Origin: CAG-217 sp963605415
Lineage (GTDB): Bacteria; Bacillota; Clostridia; Oscillospirales; Acutalibacteraceae
Assembly (NCBI GenBank): GCA_963605415.1
Contig: CAVCUL010000009.1
Span: 1 to 64,000 of the forward strand
Reading direction: 5' to 3'
Length of the DNA: 64,000 nt
Shown here: positions 41,892 to 51,356 of the stretch, piece by piece
Position numbering within the stretch: the first letter of the stretch is position 1
How the letters are laid out: each line of letters begins with the position of its first letter
The notes under the pieces: generated by a model
What the model saw: only the letters and a program-made list of their open reading frames with translations
What the model was told of the DNA's origin: nothing
Databases searched by the model: none
Position numbers and translations under genes: made by a program

Positions 41892-43895
41892 ATGCCGCAA
41901 ATTCATATTTTACCAAAGTCTGTGTACCAGCTGATCGCAGCCGGTGAGGTGGTGGAACGCCCCGCCTCTGCCATCAAAGAAATGGTGGAGAATTCCATTG
42001 ACGCCGGGGCAACCCGTATCACGGTGGAGATCCAGCACGGCGGCTCCACCTATATGCGCATTACGGACGACGGCTGCGGTATCGCAAGGGCGGATGTGCC
42101 CAAGGTGTTTATCAGCCACGCCACATCCAAGATCGCTACCGAGGAGGATCTGAACGCCATCGGCACCCTGGGCTTTCGGGGCGAGGCTATGGCTTCCATC
42201 GGCGCAGTGGCGCGGGTAGAACTGCTCACCCGCACCGCAGAGGAGCAGGTGGGCACCCGCTATGTGATCGCCGGCGGCGAGGAGCAAAGCTGCGACGACG
42301 CCGGTTGCCCGGTGGGCACCACGGTGGTGGTGCGGGACCTGTTCTTTAACACCCCTGCGCGTATGAAATTCTTAAAGAAAGATGTGACCGAGGGCAACGC
42401 GGTAGCCGGTGTGCTGGACGCGGTGGCGCTGAGCCACCCGGAGATCGCCTTTCGCCTGATCCGGGACGGCAAGCAGACCCTGGTGACCCCCGGCAACAAG
42501 GACTTAAAGAGCACGGTGTACTCCGTGTTTGGCCGGGAATTGACCCAGTCGCTGATCCCGGTGCATTACAGCTATAACGGTATGGAGCTGGAGGGCTATG
42601 TGTCCAGCCCCCATGCCTCCCGCAAAAGTCGGGCTATGCAGTATTTCTTCATTAACGGCCGCCTGGTGAAGTCCAGGACCGCCCTGGCGGCGCTGGAACA
42701 GGCGTACAAAAACAGCATTATGGTCGGGCACTTTCCCGCCTGTGTGCTGAATATGACCGTCAACACGGTGCTGGTGGATGTGAATGTGCACCCGGCCAAG
42801 ATCGAGGTGCGCTTTGCCAACGAAAAGCCGGTGTTTGACCTGGTGTATTACGGGGTCAAGACCGCCATTGTGACCGGCGACAGCGTAAAGGAAGCGACCT
42901 TTGGCGGCACCCCCGCAGCGGACGAGGTGGGGCGCGCGTACCCGCCGGCAGGCAGCCGCAGCGCCAAGATCGACTTCTTCCGCAAAAAGGAAGAGAGCGT
43001 GCAAACGGTGCTGCAAACAGCGCCCCGCACGGATTTTTGGCAGACGGCCCAGGCCGGTGTGCCGTACCGTACCGCTCCCCAGGGGCAGATCCCGGTGCAG
43101 CGGGCGGCAGAGCAGAGCGCAGCGCCTGCGGCACAAGATCCGGCACCTGTAAAAGGGACCGACACAAGCGCCCCGGATCCCCAGGCCGCACAGAGTGAGC
43201 GGGAAGTGCCCGCCCAAGGGACCCCGGCAGCGCCTATAAATGAGAGCGCAGAGCCGGAAAGGGCTGCAACGCCGCCCGCGGAGACTGCACCTGCCCCCAC
43301 GGTACAGGTGGTGGACGAGGACCAAAAGGCCCCGGCCTTCCGTGTGGTGGGCGAAGCCTTTAAGACCTACATTCTGGTAGAAATAGAAAATAATTTATAT
43401 TATATTGACAAGCACGCCGCTCACGAGCGGATGAATTTTGAGGCCCTGCGCCGGGGCGCGGAGATCCACAGCCAGCTGCTGCTGGCGCCGGTGACCGTGC
43501 GCCTGAACAAAGCGGAGCTGTCCGCCATTGAGGAACACCTGGATCTGCTGCAAAAAGGCGGGTTTGAGGTAGAAATTTTTGGCACGGACGCGGTGCTGGT
43601 GCGGGCAGTGCCCGCTATGCTGGATGGGGCGGATATTGCCGACCTGATCTGCGAGATCGCAGAGAAGCTGCTGGAGCATAAAACGGACATTGAGCCGGAA
43701 AAGCTGGACTGGATATTTCATTCCACCGCTTGCCGCGCAGCGGTCAAGGCCGGTGATGTGACCGGCCCGGCGGAGCAGCGCCTGTTTGTAGAGAAGCTGC
43801 TGTCCATGCCGAATATTCGCTACTGCCCCCACGGGCGGCCGGTGATGATCAAGGTCAGCCGGTACGAGATCGAAAAGCAGTTCGGCAGGGCGTGA
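41892..43895 (+). CDS. mutL: DNA mismatch repair protein MutL (endonuclease type)
   Basis: Partner of MutS. The 667 residues have an N-terminal GHKL ATPase (VVERPASAIKEMVENSIDAG; DDGCGIARADV; GFRGEAMASI), a long Pro/Ala/Gln-rich linker (about 360-475) and a C-terminal domain with the metal-binding nuclease motif DKHAAHERMNFE (near 510) and CPHGRPVM near the end. The intact DxHA(x)2E(x)4E motif marks it as the nicking type found in bacteria without MutH. miaA follows two bases after the stop. Confidence 0.97.
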   Translation: MPQIHILPKSVYQLIAAGEVVERPASAIKEMVENSIDAGATRITVEIQHGGSTYMRITDDGCGIARADVPKVFISHATSKIATEEDLNAIGTLGFRGEAMASIGAVARVELLTRTAEEQVGTRYVIAGGEEQSCDDAGCPVGTTVVVRDLFFNTPARMKFLKKDVTEGNAVAGVLDAVALSHPEIAFRLIRDGKQTLVTPGNKDLKSTVYSVFGRELTQSLIPVHYSYNGMELEGYVSSPHASRKSRAMQYFFINGRLVKSRTALAALEQAYKNSIMVGHFPACVLNMTVNTVLVDVNVHPAKIEVRFANEKPVFDLVYYGVKTAIVTGDSVKEATFGGTPAADEVGRAYPPAGSRSAKIDFFRKKEESVQTVLQTAPRTDFWQTAQAGVPYRTAPQGQIPVQRAAEQSAAPAAQDPAPVKGTDTSAPDPQAAQSEREVPAQGTPAAPINESAEPERAATPPAETAPAPTVQVVDEDQKAPAFRVVGEAFKTYILVEIENNLYYIDKHAAHERMNFEALRRGAEIHSQLLLAPVTVRLNKAELSAIEEHLDLLQKGGFEVEIFGTDAVLVRAVPAMLDGADIADLICEIAEKLLEHKTDIEPEKLDWIFHSTACRAAVKAGDVTGPAEQRLFVEKLLSMPNIRYCPHGRPVMIKVSRYEIEKQFGRA

Positions 43896-43897
43896 GT

Positions 43898-44836
43898 ATG
43901 AAGACAAAGGTACTTGTGGTGGCAGGTCCTACCGCCTCCGGCAAAACCGGTTTGGGCATTGCCCTGGCTCGGCGGCTGGACGGGGAGATCGTGTGCGCCG
44001 ACTCTATGCAGATCTATACCGGTATGCCCATTGCCACTGCGGCCCCTACGGCAGCGGAGCGGCAGGCGGCGGTGCACCATTTGGCAGAGATCCTGCCCCC
44101 GGACACCCCCTTTAGCGTGGCCCGGTATTGTGACCTGGCAGCGGAGACGGTGGCGGATATTGCCGCCCGGGGCAAGGTGCCCATTCTGGTTGGCGGCACC
44201 GGGCTGTTTATTGACAGCTTTATCGACCACATTCAGTTTGCCCCTGTGCAGACGGACCCGGACCTGCGCCGGGAGCTGCTGGCAAAGGACGGCGCAGAGC
44301 TGTACCGCACCTTGCAGCAGGTAGATCCTACGGCCGCGGCAGAGATACACCCCAATAACAAAAATCGGGTGGTGCGTGCCCTGGAACTGTACTATGCCGG
44401 TGTGACCAAGACGGCCCAGAATGCAGCCTCCCGCCGGGAGGACAGCCCCTATGAGGCGCTGTATTTTGTGCTCCACTACCGGGATCGGCAGGTGCTGTAT
44501 GACCGGATCAACGCCCGGGTGGACGCTATGCTGGCTGCCGGATTGGTGGAGGAAGCACGGCGGTCCTACGCCGCCTGCGGCCCTACGGCACGGCAGGCCA
44601 TTGGGCACAAGGAGCTGCTGCCGTATTTGGAGGGCAGCGAACCGCTGGACACGGCGGTAGAACGGCTCAAGCAGGAGACCCGCCGCTACGCCAAGCGCCA
44701 GATCACCTGGTTTAAGCGCCGGCAGGGCACGGTGGTGCTGGAGCCGGATACCATGGATACAGAGCACCTGATCGCCGCAGCGACGGCGCAGGCAGAGGAT
44801 TTTCTTTATGGCAAAGACAAAGGAAAAAGAGCATAA
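43898..44836 (+). CDS. miaA: tRNA dimethylallyltransferase MiaA
   Basis: Adds an isopentenyl group to A37 of tRNA, the substrate for MiaB. The 312 residues start with the P-loop VVAGPTASGKTGLGIALA (about 6-23) and show DGEIVCADSMQIYTGMPIAT, LVGGTGLFIDS, and the C-terminal RRYAKRQITWFKRR. Directly follows mutL, as in many bacteria, and overlaps the next gene by 29 bp, so translation is likely coupled. Confidence 0.96.
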   Translation: MKTKVLVVAGPTASGKTGLGIALARRLDGEIVCADSMQIYTGMPIATAAPTAAERQAAVHHLAEILPPDTPFSVARYCDLAAETVADIAARGKVPILVGGTGLFIDSFIDHIQFAPVQTDPDLRRELLAKDGAELYRTLQQVDPTAAAEIHPNNKNRVVRALELYYAGVTKTAQNAASRREDSPYEALYFVLHYRDRQVLYDRINARVDAMLAAGLVEEARRSYAACGPTARQAIGHKELLPYLEGSEPLDTAVERLKQETRRYAKRQITWFKRRQGTVVLEPDTMDTEHLIAAATAQAEDFLYGKDKGKRA

Positions 44837-46067
44837 GCGCAGAAAAAAGCTTAGTCGCACCGCCAAGGAAAACTGGGCCATTGGCATTGTGGCGCTGCTG
44901 ATTTTGTCTGTGGTGGTGTACGAGTGCTACACCGCTACCCATGTGCGGCTGCAAACCTACACCGCCAAGGAGACCACCGTTTATCGTACCATTGAGACCA
45001 CGGCGCTGGCGGTGCGGGAGGAGCATACGGTCAGCAGCAACGGCGGCGTAACCGTGCAATGCGTGGCGGATGGTGAAAAAATCGCCAAAAACGGCAAGGT
45101 TGCTCTGTGTTTTCAGTCGGAGGCGGACGCCAAGGCCTACAGCCAGCGCACTGCCTTAAAGGAGAAACTACAGCACTATAAAGATATGGAAAATAAAAGT
45201 ACTGCCACTGCTACGGATATTACCGCCGTAGATAGCGAGGCGGTACAGAATGTTAATGATTATATACGGGCACTGGCACAGTCGGATTTAACTGTAGCGT
45301 CCGCTGCCGCTGAAGAGATGAATGACACCTTTACCCGCCGTCAGCTGATGATCGGCACCAGTATTGACTTCGACGCGCTGAAAAAAGACCTGCAAAGCCA
45401 AATGGACGATCTGGGTACAGCAGAGCCAACCGGCTCCGTGACCACTGCCGTGAGCGGCATTTTCTCCGGCTATACGGACGGGTGCGAAAGCGCCTTTGCT
45501 TATGACAAGGTCACGGAGATGACTGCCGACGATCTGGACAAGGCCTTAAAGACCGCAGAGAGTGCCAAGGGCGACACCGGCGTTTTGGGGAAGGTGATTA
45601 CCAGTTACGCCTGGTACTTTGTGTGCAAGGCAGATGTGGCAGACCTGCAAAAGGTGCAAAACGGCACCCGACTGGATGTGGCCATTAAGGACAGCGATCG
45701 GGTGCTTTCCTGCACGGTGATCAGCGGTGCAGATACCAAGCCCGGCGCCACCCAAACGGTTTTGGTGCTCCAGTGTGAGAATATGGACTCGGATATTGCC
45801 GCCTATCGGGCGGAGGATATAGAAATTCGCACAGCTTCCTATACCGGGGTTAAGGCGCCTGCCTCTGCCGTGCATGTAAGCGACGGCAAAAAGGGTGTGT
45901 ATGTGCTGGTGGCCGGGCAGGTAAAGTTCCGCCCCACTACGGTGCTGTATTCCGGCAAGGATTATGTAATACTGGCGTATGACGCCCAGAATAAAGACGG
46001 TATTCGCCTTTATGACGAGATCATCACAGAAGGGAAGGATCTTTATAATGGAAAAGTTTATACCTGA
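44808..46067 (+). CDS. HlyD-like membrane-anchored protein of the division cluster
   Basis: A 419-residue protein with a very basic N-terminus (KEKEHKRRKKL), one membrane helix (about 25-44), and an extracytoplasmic part with HlyD/efflux-adaptor-like features: barrel-sandwich start (ETTALAVREEHTVSSNGGVT), a helical middle (about 105-190) and a beta-rich end (PASAVHVSDGKKGVYVLVAG). No ABC or MFS partner is adjacent. A protein of this type stands before ylmE-sepF in several Clostridia. Its role in division or the envelope is unproven. It overlaps miaA and ylmE. Confidence 0.75.
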   Translation: MAKTKEKEHKRRKKLSRTAKENWAIGIVALLILSVVVYECYTATHVRLQTYTAKETTVYRTIETTALAVREEHTVSSNGGVTVQCVADGEKIAKNGKVALCFQSEADAKAYSQRTALKEKLQHYKDMENKSTATATDITAVDSEAVQNVNDYIRALAQSDLTVASAAAEEMNDTFTRRQLMIGTSIDFDALKKDLQSQMDDLGTAEPTGSVTTAVSGIFSGYTDGCESAFAYDKVTEMTADDLDKALKTAESAKGDTGVLGKVITSYAWYFVCKADVADLQKVQNGTRLDVAIKDSDRVLSCTVISGADTKPGATQTVLVLQCENMDSDIAAYRAEDIEIRTASYTGVKAPASAVHVSDGKKGVYVLVAGQVKFRPTTVLYSGKDYVILAYDAQNKDGIRLYDEIITEGKDLYNGKVYT

Positions 46068-46776
46068 TTCTGCACGGCTGCAAGCCGTTGAGGAGAACTG
46101 GAAGCGGGTCTTGGACCGGGTGCAGGAGGACGCGATCAAAAGTGGCCGCGATCCCCGGGAGGTTCGCTTGATGGCAGTGACCAAGACCGTGGAGCCGGTG
46201 TACATTAACCGTGCGCTGGACCTGGGCGCCGATCTGATCGGCGAGAACCGGGTGCAGGAGTTCCTGGGCAAGCGGGACCAGTTGCACCTGGACGGGGTGG
46301 AAAAGCACCTGATCGGTCGGCTCCAGACCAATAAGGTCAAGTACATTGTGGGCCAGGTGGATATGATCCAGTCGGTGGATTCTATGAAGTTGGCACAGGA
46401 GATTTCCAAGCAGTCTGTTAAGCACGGCGTGACCACCAATGTGCTGGTAGAAGTCAATATCGGCCGGGAGGAGAGCAAAAGCGGCATTATGCTGGAGGCG
46501 CTGCCTCAGTTGCTGGAGGAAGCGGCAGAACTGCCCGGTTTGCACATCAAGGGGCTGATGTGTATTCCCCCTATTTGCGACACGGAGACACAGGTGCGCA
46601 AATATTTTGAAGCAATGCATCAATCTTTCATTGACATTAAAGACAAAAAACACCATAATATAGACATGGATATTCTGTCTATGGGCATGAGCGGCGATTT
46701 TGAGGCCGCCATTGCCGAGGGTTCCACGCTGGTGCGCGTTGGTTCTGCCATCTTCGGCGCCAGACAATACCGTTAA
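46048..46776 (+). CDS. ylmE: YggS/YlmE family PLP-binding protein
   Basis: A 242-residue PLP homeostasis protein, a single-domain alanine-racemase-like TIM barrel. The PLP lysine is in RLMAVTKTVEP (about 35-45); GADLIGENRVQEFLGK, HLIGRLQTNKVKY and LSMGMSGDFEAAIAEGSTLV are all family hallmarks. The ATG at 46048 has an AAGGGAAGGA site and overlaps the HlyD-like gene by 20 bp. It precedes sepF by 12 bp, as ylmE-ylmF in Bacillus. Confidence 0.94.
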   Translation: MEKFIPDSARLQAVEENWKRVLDRVQEDAIKSGRDPREVRLMAVTKTVEPVYINRALDLGADLIGENRVQEFLGKRDQLHLDGVEKHLIGRLQTNKVKYIVGQVDMIQSVDSMKLAQEISKQSVKHGVTTNVLVEVNIGREESKSGIMLEALPQLLEEAAELPGLHIKGLMCIPPICDTETQVRKYFEAMHQSFIDIKDKKHHNIDMDILSMGMSGDFEAAIAEGSTLVRVGSAIFGARQYR

Positions 46777-46788
46777 GGAGAGGCGAAT

Positions 46789-47280
46789 ATGGGTTTACTG
46801 GATAAGTTCAAAGAGATCATTACCGAGAACGACGATGATTTTGATGATTACTACGATGACGATAACCGGGACTACGGCCTGGCCGCACCGGAACGGGTTG
46901 AGCGCCCGGAGCGCCCCCGTCATGAGCGGGCACCGAAGCCGGAGCGCCAGGAACGCCCCCGCAGCAGAGGCCGGGATGATAAGGTAGTCAATATCCACAC
47001 CACCACCCAGTTACAGGTGGTGCTGGTGAAGCCGGAGCGGTTTGAAGAGGCTGCTTCCATCGGTGACAATTTGAATGCCAAGCGTACGGTTGTGCTGAAT
47101 TTAGAGAGCACCAACCGGGATATTGCACGCAGACTGCTGGATTTTCTCAGCGGCGTGGCGTACGCCAATAACGGCCAGATCAAGCGGGTGGCCAACAGCA
47201 CTTATATCATTACACCCTACAATGTGGATGTAATGGGCGATCTGATCGATGAGCTTGAGAACAACGGTATGTTTATGTGA
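46789..47280 (+). CDS. sepF: Cell division protein SepF
   Basis: Membrane-associated ring-forming protein that links FtsZ to the membrane. The 163 residues show the amphipathic membrane anchor (MGLLDKFKEIITEN), an acidic then Arg/Pro-rich linker (about 15-65) and the conserved SepF domain (VVLVKPERFEEAASIGDNL; RRLLDFLSGVAYANNGQIKR; YIITPYNVDV). Length and order are typical for Firmicutes. Confidence 0.95.
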   Translation: MGLLDKFKEIITENDDDFDDYYDDDNRDYGLAAPERVERPERPRHERAPKPERQERPRSRGRDDKVVNIHTTTQLQVVLVKPERFEEAASIGDNLNAKRTVVLNLESTNRDIARRLLDFLSGVAYANNGQIKRVANSTYIITPYNVDVMGDLIDELENNGMFM

Positions 47281-47299
47281 GGGACGAAGGAGAGAGAAT

Positions 47300-48466
47300 A
47301 TGATTACACCCAGCCAAATTCAAGAGAAAAACCTGTCTACCGTGCAAAGCGGTGGGTATGATAAGCAAGAGGTCAACGACCTGTTGGCCCAGATCGTAGA
47401 GTCTTACCAGGCCGTGTATGATGAGAACAAGGAGCTTTACCGCAAGATGGAGATCCTGGCCGGCAAGATTGAGGAATACAGAGGCGAAGAGGACTCTATT
47501 AAGACGGCATTGATTACCGCCCAGAAGATGGCGGATCGCATTACCAAGGACGCCAAGGAGCAGGCGGAGGAGAAGCTTAGCGACAGTGCGGCTACTGCGC
47601 AGCAGACGGTGACAGACGCCAAGGAAAAAGCAGACAAAATGGTGGCGGAGGCCCGCACCTACGCTGCCAATTTTACCAAAGAGAAGCAGGACGCTGCCGA
47701 GTCCATTATTACCGAGGCAGAGTCCAAGGCCAATGACGCCATTGACGGTGCCAAGGTGGTGGCGCAGGATATGCTCAACCAGGCCAAGCAGCTGTCTGAG
47801 GAGTTGCTGAGCAAGGCCAGAAGTGAAAAGGCCTACCACGAGCAGCTGATTGACAAACTGCGCAGCGAATCCAAGAGCTTTAAGGACAGCCTGTTGGCGC
47901 TGTATGAGAGCCAGATGGAGCGCCTGGGCAATATGATGGATTTAACACCCCAGGTGGAGCAGGAACAGGCCGATATTGATTCCGTAGAGAGCGAGATGAA
48001 TCAGATCATCTCCAATATTGATGAGATCAACAAGCTGCAAAGCCAGGCGGCCGATGAACCGGCACCGGAGGCTCCGGCAGAGGAACCCCAGGCGGATACA
48101 GACGACGACCAGGTGGATCAGATCATTGACGAGATCGAGGAGAAACAGGCGCCCGCAGCCAGCCCGGAGGAGGTTAGCAGCGCGCTGAATGCTTTTAGCG
48201 AGGATGAAATCACCCCTCTGGACGAGAATGCGCCTATCATCAGCGAAATCGATGAGGAGCCGGAGCTGGAGCAGGTGTCCTCCCGGCAGGAGGAAAAGAC
48301 CCTGTTTGACGATCAGGCCGCTATGCCCTTTGAGGACTATTTTCATGTGAAGAACGGCGATGAGCGCACCAGTGAGACCATTTCTCTCACTGCCCCGGAT
48401 GAGGACGAGGATGATGAGGACGAGGGCTCATCCAAATTGCGCGGCTTTTTTAAGAAGAAAAAATAA
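47300..48466 (+). CDS. divIVA: DivIVA domain-containing protein
   Basis: A 388-residue curvature-sensing coiled-coil protein. Residues 1-60 are the DivIVA lipid-binding domain (ITPSQIQEKNLSTVQSGGYD, EVNDLLAQIVESY). A long coiled coil rich in A/K/E follows (about 60-230), then an acidic, low-complexity tail (about 240-375) ending in basic LRGFFKKKK. It is about twice as long as Bacillus DivIVA because of the tail. The ATG at 47300 is chosen after GAAGGAGAG; ylmG and ylmH, usual neighbours, are absent. Confidence 0.93.
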   Translation: MITPSQIQEKNLSTVQSGGYDKQEVNDLLAQIVESYQAVYDENKELYRKMEILAGKIEEYRGEEDSIKTALITAQKMADRITKDAKEQAEEKLSDSAATAQQTVTDAKEKADKMVAEARTYAANFTKEKQDAAESIITEAESKANDAIDGAKVVAQDMLNQAKQLSEELLSKARSEKAYHEQLIDKLRSESKSFKDSLLALYESQMERLGNMMDLTPQVEQEQADIDSVESEMNQIISNIDEINKLQSQAADEPAPEAPAEEPQADTDDDQVDQIIDEIEEKQAPAASPEEVSSALNAFSEDEITPLDENAPIISEIDEEPELEQVSSRQEEKTLFDDQAAMPFEDYFHVKNGDERTSETISLTAPDEDEDDEDEGSSKLRGFFKKKK

Positions 48467-48496
48467 TTTACATACACAGTAGGAGTAACAAGAAGC

Positions 48497-51292
48497 ATGG
48501 ATTATAACCAAACACTGAATTTACCTAAGACCGACTTCCCTATGCGGGCCTCTTTGCCCCAGCGGGAGCCGGAATTTCTGAAAGCCTGGGAAGAAAATGA
48601 CCAGTACCGCCAGCTGATGCAGCACAACGAGGGCAAGCCCCTGTTTGTGCTCCACGACGGCCCGCCGTACGCCAACGGAGATATCCACATCGGTCATGCC
48701 ATGAACAAGACCTTAAAGGACTTTATTGTGCGCTACAAGAATATGACCGGGTTCCAGTCTCCCTATGTGCCCGGTTGGGATACCCACGGCCTGCCCACAG
48801 AGCTGAAAGCCAGAAAGCAGGCGGGCATCGGCGCCGGCAGCGACATTTCCGATTTGGAGTTGCGCAAAATTTGCCGGGAGACCGCGCTGAATTATGTGGA
48901 CATTCAGCGGGAGTCCTTCAAGCGCCTGGGTGTGATTGGCGAGTGGGATCACCCGTATATCACCCTGACCAAGGACTTTGAGGAAGAGCAGATCAAGGTG
49001 TTTGCCACCATGGCTTCCCAGGGCCATATTTACAAGGGCTTAAAGCCGGTGTATTGGTGCCCGGACTGCAAGACCGCCCTCGCAGAGGCAGAGATCGAGT
49101 ATGCTGAGGATCCTTGCCATTCGATTTATGTAAAATTCAATGTAACGGACGATATGGGCAAGCTCACTGCACTGGGTGCGGATCTGAGCAAGACCTACTT
49201 TGTGATTTGGACCACCACCACCTGGACCCTTCCGGCCAATGTGGCTATCTGCGTGGGTCCCAACTTTGAGTATTCTCTGGTGAAGAGCGGCGATGAGTAT
49301 TATGTAATGGCCACCGACCTGGTGGATGCCGCTATGGCGGACCGGGGCACCACGGACTATGAGACCGTAGGCGTGATTAAGGGCAGCGAGCTGGAATATA
49401 TGAAGACCCAGCACCCGTTTATTGACCGTACCTCTTTGGTGATTGTAGGCGATCATGTAACGCTGGAGAGCGGTACCGGCTGCGTACACACGGCACCGGG
49501 CCACGGTGTGGACGACTTTATCGTGTGCCAAAAGTACCCGGAGATCCCCACCGTTGTACCGGTGGACGCCGAGGGCAGATTGACACAGGAGGCCGGGCAG
49601 TTTGCCGGGCTGACCACCGATGAGGCCAACAAGCCTATTGCGGAGCACCTGGAGAAGATTGGCGCTCTGTTTGCACTGAAAAAAATCGTCCACCAGTACC
49701 CCCATTGCTGGCGCTGCCATCAGCCCATCATCTTCCGTGCCACTTCCCAGTGGTTCTGCTCGGTAGATGACTTTAAGGAGGCTGCTGTGGCTGCCACTGA
49801 GGATGTGCAGTGGTATCCGGCCTGGGGCAAGGACCGTATGCAGTCCATGATCCAGGAGCGCGCCGACTGGTGTATTTCCCGTCAGCGCAAGTGGGGCGTG
49901 CCCATTCCCGTGTTCTATTGTAAAGACTGCGGTAAGGAGATTGTGGACAAAGATCTGATGCTGCGGGTATCCAAGATCTTTGGACAGGAAGGCTCTGACG
50001 CCTGGTTTGCCCATGGGGCGGAATATTTCCTGCCGGAGGATTACAAGTGCCCCCACTGCGGCGCACAAAAGGGCTTTGAAAAAGAAAGCGACATTATGGA
50101 TGTGTGGTTTGACTCCGGCTCCAGCCACGCAGCGGTGCTTAAACAGCGATCCAATTTGAAGTGGCCGGCAGATGTGTACCTGGAGGGCGCCGACCAGTAT
50201 AGAGGCTGGTTCCAGTCCTCTTTGCTCACCAGTGTAGCCGCCGGGCAGCCTGCGCCCTTTAAGCAGATCATCACCCACGGCTGGACCGTAGACGGTGAGG
50301 GCAAAAAGATGAGTAAGTCTCTGGGCAACGGTATTGATCCGGCAGACATCATCAACCAGTACGGCGCGGATATTTTGCGTTTGTGGGTGGCTTCTTCCGA
50401 TTACCACGCCGATGTGCGTATCAGCAAGGAAATTTTGAAGCAGCTGTCGGATAATTACAGAAAGATCCGCAATACCGCCCGCTATTGTATCGGTAACCTG
50501 TATGATTTTGACCCGGATAAGGATATGGTGCCCAACGATCAGTTGGAAGAGCTGGATAAGTACGCGCTGATGAAGCTGGACCAGGTGCTGGCTACCGCAC
50601 GCGGCGGATACGAGGTGTACGAGTACCACACCGCCGCCCACGCACTGCACAACTTCTGCGTGGTGGATATGAGTAACTTCTACTTTGATGTGCTCAAGGA
50701 TCGGCTGTACACTTCTGCACCGGACAGCGCCACCCGCCGTGCCGCCCAGACGGTGCTGTACAAGGTGCTGGACGCACTGACCCTGGTGCTGACCCCCATC
50801 TTGGCATTCACCTGCGACGAGATCTGGAAGGCGATGCCCCATGCAGCGGGCAAAGATCCCCGTTCTCCGCTGTTTAACGATATTCCTCAGCCGGAGTACA
50901 TTGCTGCGGACGCGGACTTTATGGCAAAGTGGGACCGGATCCATCGAATCCGTGAAGATGTGCAAAAGGCACTGGAGCTGGCCCGTAAGGACAAGACCAT
51001 CGGCAAGTCCCTGGAGGCTAAAGTGACCCTGCACGCTGCAGGCGAACTTCACGATTTCTTGCAGAGCGTAGAGGCCCAGCTGCCGGAGATTTTCATCACC
51101 TCCGCTGTGGCACTGACTGACGGCCGGGGCGACTTTATCGGCGAGGTAGAGGGGCTGAGCGTGTCCGTATCCAAGGCAGACGGCGACAAGTGCGAGCGCT
51201 GCTGGAAGTACGACCGGACCGTGGGTCAAAATGCAGAGCATCCCACCCTGTGCGCCCACTGCGCGGCTGCACTGGCAGAGATGGACAAATAA
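48497..51292 (+). CDS. ileS: Isoleucyl-tRNA synthetase
   Basis: Charges tRNA-Ile and edits valine. The 931 residues include PPYANGDIHIGHAMNKTLKD with the HIGH motif (about 56-75), the editing domain (TTTWTLPANVAICVGP; GTGCVHTAPGHGVDD), GKKMSKSLGNGIDP with KMSKS (about 599-612), and a C-terminal zinc finger (CERCWKYDRTVG, CAHCAAAL). Several internal CxxC pairs (CPDCKTALAE, CKDCGKE, CPHCGAQ) are also present. There is no T-box in the 30-bp gap after divIVA. Order divIVA-ileS-lspA matches Bacillus. Confidence 0.97.
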   Translation: MDYNQTLNLPKTDFPMRASLPQREPEFLKAWEENDQYRQLMQHNEGKPLFVLHDGPPYANGDIHIGHAMNKTLKDFIVRYKNMTGFQSPYVPGWDTHGLPTELKARKQAGIGAGSDISDLELRKICRETALNYVDIQRESFKRLGVIGEWDHPYITLTKDFEEEQIKVFATMASQGHIYKGLKPVYWCPDCKTALAEAEIEYAEDPCHSIYVKFNVTDDMGKLTALGADLSKTYFVIWTTTTWTLPANVAICVGPNFEYSLVKSGDEYYVMATDLVDAAMADRGTTDYETVGVIKGSELEYMKTQHPFIDRTSLVIVGDHVTLESGTGCVHTAPGHGVDDFIVCQKYPEIPTVVPVDAEGRLTQEAGQFAGLTTDEANKPIAEHLEKIGALFALKKIVHQYPHCWRCHQPIIFRATSQWFCSVDDFKEAAVAATEDVQWYPAWGKDRMQSMIQERADWCISRQRKWGVPIPVFYCKDCGKEIVDKDLMLRVSKIFGQEGSDAWFAHGAEYFLPEDYKCPHCGAQKGFEKESDIMDVWFDSGSSHAAVLKQRSNLKWPADVYLEGADQYRGWFQSSLLTSVAAGQPAPFKQIITHGWTVDGEGKKMSKSLGNGIDPADIINQYGADILRLWVASSDYHADVRISKEILKQLSDNYRKIRNTARYCIGNLYDFDPDKDMVPNDQLEELDKYALMKLDQVLATARGGYEVYEYHTAAHALHNFCVVDMSNFYFDVLKDRLYTSAPDSATRRAAQTVLYKVLDALTLVLTPILAFTCDEIWKAMPHAAGKDPRSPLFNDIPQPEYIAADADFMAKWDRIHRIREDVQKALELARKDKTIGKSLEAKVTLHAAGELHDFLQSVEAQLPEIFITSAVALTDGRGDFIGEVEGLSVSVSKADGDKCERCWKYDRTVGQNAEHPTLCAHCAAALAEMDK

Positions 51293-51305
51293 AGAACCAC
51301 CCATA

Positions 51306-51334
51306 CGGGGGCAGATGCAACTGCTCTGCCCCCG
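51306..51334 (+). terminator. Intrinsic terminator after ileS
   Basis: Perfect 10-bp stem (cgggggcaga / tctgcccccg) with a 9-nt loop, followed by CCTTTTTATAT. lspA begins 22 bp later, so some read-through must be needed unless a promoter was missed. Confidence 0.8.
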
Positions 51335-51356
51335 CCTTTTTATATACGGAGGGTTT

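Noticed and set aside
48467..48496. T-box riboswitch for ileS
   Set aside because: The gap to divIVA is only 30 bp, far too short.
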